A stretch of 64,000 nt of DNA from CAWGJC01 sp965276665 (GTDB taxonomy: Bacteria > Pseudomonadota > Alphaproteobacteria > Acetobacterales > Acetobacteraceae), in contig OZ255620.1 of assembly GCA_965276665.1 (NCBI GenBank), positions 3,658,001 to 3,722,000 of the forward strand. The letters are read 5' to 3'. Made by a program: the position numbers and the translations under genes. The notes under the pieces are model-generated. The model searched no databases, was not told the origin of the DNA, and saw nothing but the letters and a program-made list of their open reading frames with translations. How positions within the stretch are numbered: the stretch's first letter is position 1; each line of letters opens with the position of its first letter. Positions 62,776-64,000 of this stretch are shown here, piece by piece.

Positions 62776-64000
62776 ATGCGCGACACGTTGCGGCCGCTCC
62801 TCTCCCTCGGCCGGGTTTTCGAAACGTCGGCGCTCCCGCGGCTGATCGCATGCGGCATGCTGGCCTGGTTGCCCTTCACGGCGGCGCGGGCGCAAGGCGA
62901 TGCGCCGGTGACCGGCGGCACGCTGATCTATCTCGAGCAGCAGGCGCACACCAATCTCTATCCGCCGGCGGGCGGTTTTTATCCGAATGGGGGCGTGCTC
63001 AACCAGATCACCGACAAGCTCACCTACCAGGATCCGCAGACGTTGAAGATCGAGCCCTGGATCGCGGAATCCTGGACGGTCAACGCCACCGACACGGAGT
63101 TCACCTTCAAGCTGCAGGACGGCGTGACCTTCTCGGACGGCACGCCGCTCGACGCCAATGCGGTGGCGAAGAATTACGACATTTTCGGACTGGGCAACCG
63201 CGACCTCCGGCTGCCGGTCTCCGAGGTCATCAACAATTACGACCATAGCGAAGTGATCGACCCGCACACGGTCAAGTTCGTGTTCAGGAAACCGTCGCCC
63301 GGCTTCCTGCAGGGCACCTCGGTGATCGGTTCGGGCCTCGTCTCGCTCGCCACGCTCGGCCGCAAATTCGAGGATCTCGGCAGTGCGCGCGCCATCATCG
63401 GCTCCGGCCCCTTCGTCGTCAGCCGCGAGGTGCTGGGCAAGGAGATCGATATGACGGCGCGCCCGGATTATCACTGGGGCCCGAAGCGTTTCGCCGCGCA
63501 GGGGCGGCCCTATCTCGACGGCATCAAGTTCATCGTCACGCCCGAGGACAGCGTGCGCATCGGCTCGCTGCTCGCCGGGCAGGCGGATTTCATCCGTCAG
63601 GTGCAGGCCTATGACGAGAAGCAGGTCTCGGCGCAGAAATTTGCCATCTATGCGGCGCCGACGCGCGGCGTGAATGACGGCGTGGCGTTCCGCCCGGACA
63701 ATCCGCTGGTCGCCGATCTCAAGGTGCGGCAGGCACTGCTGCACGCGACGAACGCGCATGAGATCGTCGAGACGCTGTTCTCGGCGAATTATCCGGTGGC
63801 GACCTCCGTCATCGCCGGCACCGCCGCCGGCTATGTCAATCTTGCCGCCAAGCTCACCTACGATCCCGATCTCGCGAACCGGCTGCTCGACGAGGCCGGG
63901 TGGAAGCCGGGTGCGAACGGCATTCGCACGAAGAACGGACAGCCGCTTGTGCTCGGCGTCCACGAATCGCCGCCGCAGCCGCAGAACAAGGCGGTGCTGC
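62776..64000 (+). CDS. Family-5 (oligopeptide-type) ABC substrate-binding protein, 3-prime end cut by the window
   Basis: The frame from ATG 62776 (MRDTLRPLLSLGRVFETSAL) stays open to the window end, 408 codons. A signal sequence ends near AARAQ. Then comes GGTLIYLEQQAHTNLYPPAGGFYPNGG and LNQITDKLTYQDPQTLKIEPWIAESW, the opening of the TIGR04028-like branch of peptide receptors. Further family-5 features are FKLQDGVTFSDGTPLDANAV and LKVRQALLHATNAHEIV. The permeases presumably follow beyond 64 kb. Confidence 0.82.
   Translation, partial: MRDTLRPLLSLGRVFETSALPRLIACGMLAWLPFTAARAQGDAPVTGGTLIYLEQQAHTNLYPPAGGFYPNGGVLNQITDKLTYQDPQTLKIEPWIAESWTVNATDTEFTFKLQDGVTFSDGTPLDANAVAKNYDIFGLGNRDLRLPVSEVINNYDHSEVIDPHTVKFVFRKPSPGFLQGTSVIGSGLVSLATLGRKFEDLGSARAIIGSGPFVVSREVLGKEIDMTARPDYHWGPKRFAAQGRPYLDGIKFIVTPEDSVRIGSLLAGQADFIRQVQAYDEKQVSAQKFAIYAAPTRGVNDGVAFRPDNPLVADLKVRQALLHATNAHEIVETLFSANYPVATSVIAGTAAGYVNLAAKLTYDPDLANRLLDEAGWKPGANGIRTKNGQPLVLGVHESPPQPQNKAVL

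Overview
The window looks like chromosomal DNA of a GC-rich alphaproteobacterium. The Acetobacteraceae or a related Rhodospirillales group (Roseomonas-like) is my best guess. The basis is G+C well above 60 percent, strongly third-position-GC codon use, Tat-type signals on periplasmic binding proteins, and gene types such as class III CoA-transferases, TcuA, a phosphonate monoesterase-like hydrolase and IS630-type debris. This is inference; no rRNA, tRNA or other phylogenetic marker lies in the window. I found no CRISPR array or replication origin. Almost all of the sequence is accessory catabolism and transport.

Layout. (1) 1-10.6 kb: a truncated TetR regulator diverges from a nine-gene operon. 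The operon has a ferric/polyamine-type ABC importer with two paralogous binding proteins at its two ends, plus a thiolase-like protein with a DUF35 partner, an Ldh_2 dehydrogenase and two class III CoA-transferases. Tandem CTTGAC-N4-GTCAAG palindromes sit upstream of the permease gene. A TA-flanked 124-bp hairpin element abuts the last stop codon. (2) 10.7-20.2 kb: a COG4705 membrane protein with a small secreted protein, a broken autotransporter passenger, a flavin amine oxidase, a Bcr/CflA-type exporter, a Dcp peptidase and a decayed MHS transporter. (3) 20.2-31.2 kb: a sulfatase, an AraC regulator, a CUT2 sugar or polyol importer with a single-domain ATPase, a threitol-type dehydrogenase, an FGGY kinase, an epimerase-like protein and an MFS transporter. 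(4) 31.2-35.5 kb: an arsB remnant, then a sensor kinase, an NtrC-type regulator and a secreted OB-fold-like protein behind a strong sigma-54 promoter match. Both the regulator and the secreted protein carry a frameshift.

(5) 35.7-44.3 kb: a phosphonate monoester hydrolase/phosphodiesterase-like enzyme in one tight operon with a complete Opp/Dpp-type importer that again has two paralogous binding proteins. (6) 44.3-48.7 kb: an AraC regulator, an SDR, an isochorismatase-fold protein, TcuA and a hot-dog thioesterase. (7) 48.8-57.7 kb: an RpiR regulator, a 17-bp palindrome, then an operon of a cyclic amidohydrolase, a CUT1 importer with both permeases fused in one chain, a cytoplasmic GMC flavoenzyme with a gluconate-dehydrogenase-subunit-3-like partner, and a small secreted protein. 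(8) 57.7-64 kb: a dead IS630-type element, two aldo/keto reductases, an enolase-superfamily remnant, an orphan family-3 binding protein and the start of a peptide-type binding protein.

The common theme is import of small organic solutes coupled to dedicated enzymes, mostly with the regulator alongside. Decay is frequent: at least seven genes are truncated or frameshifted. Several are single-base events in GC-rich runs, so sequencing error must be excluded before calling them all pseudogenes.
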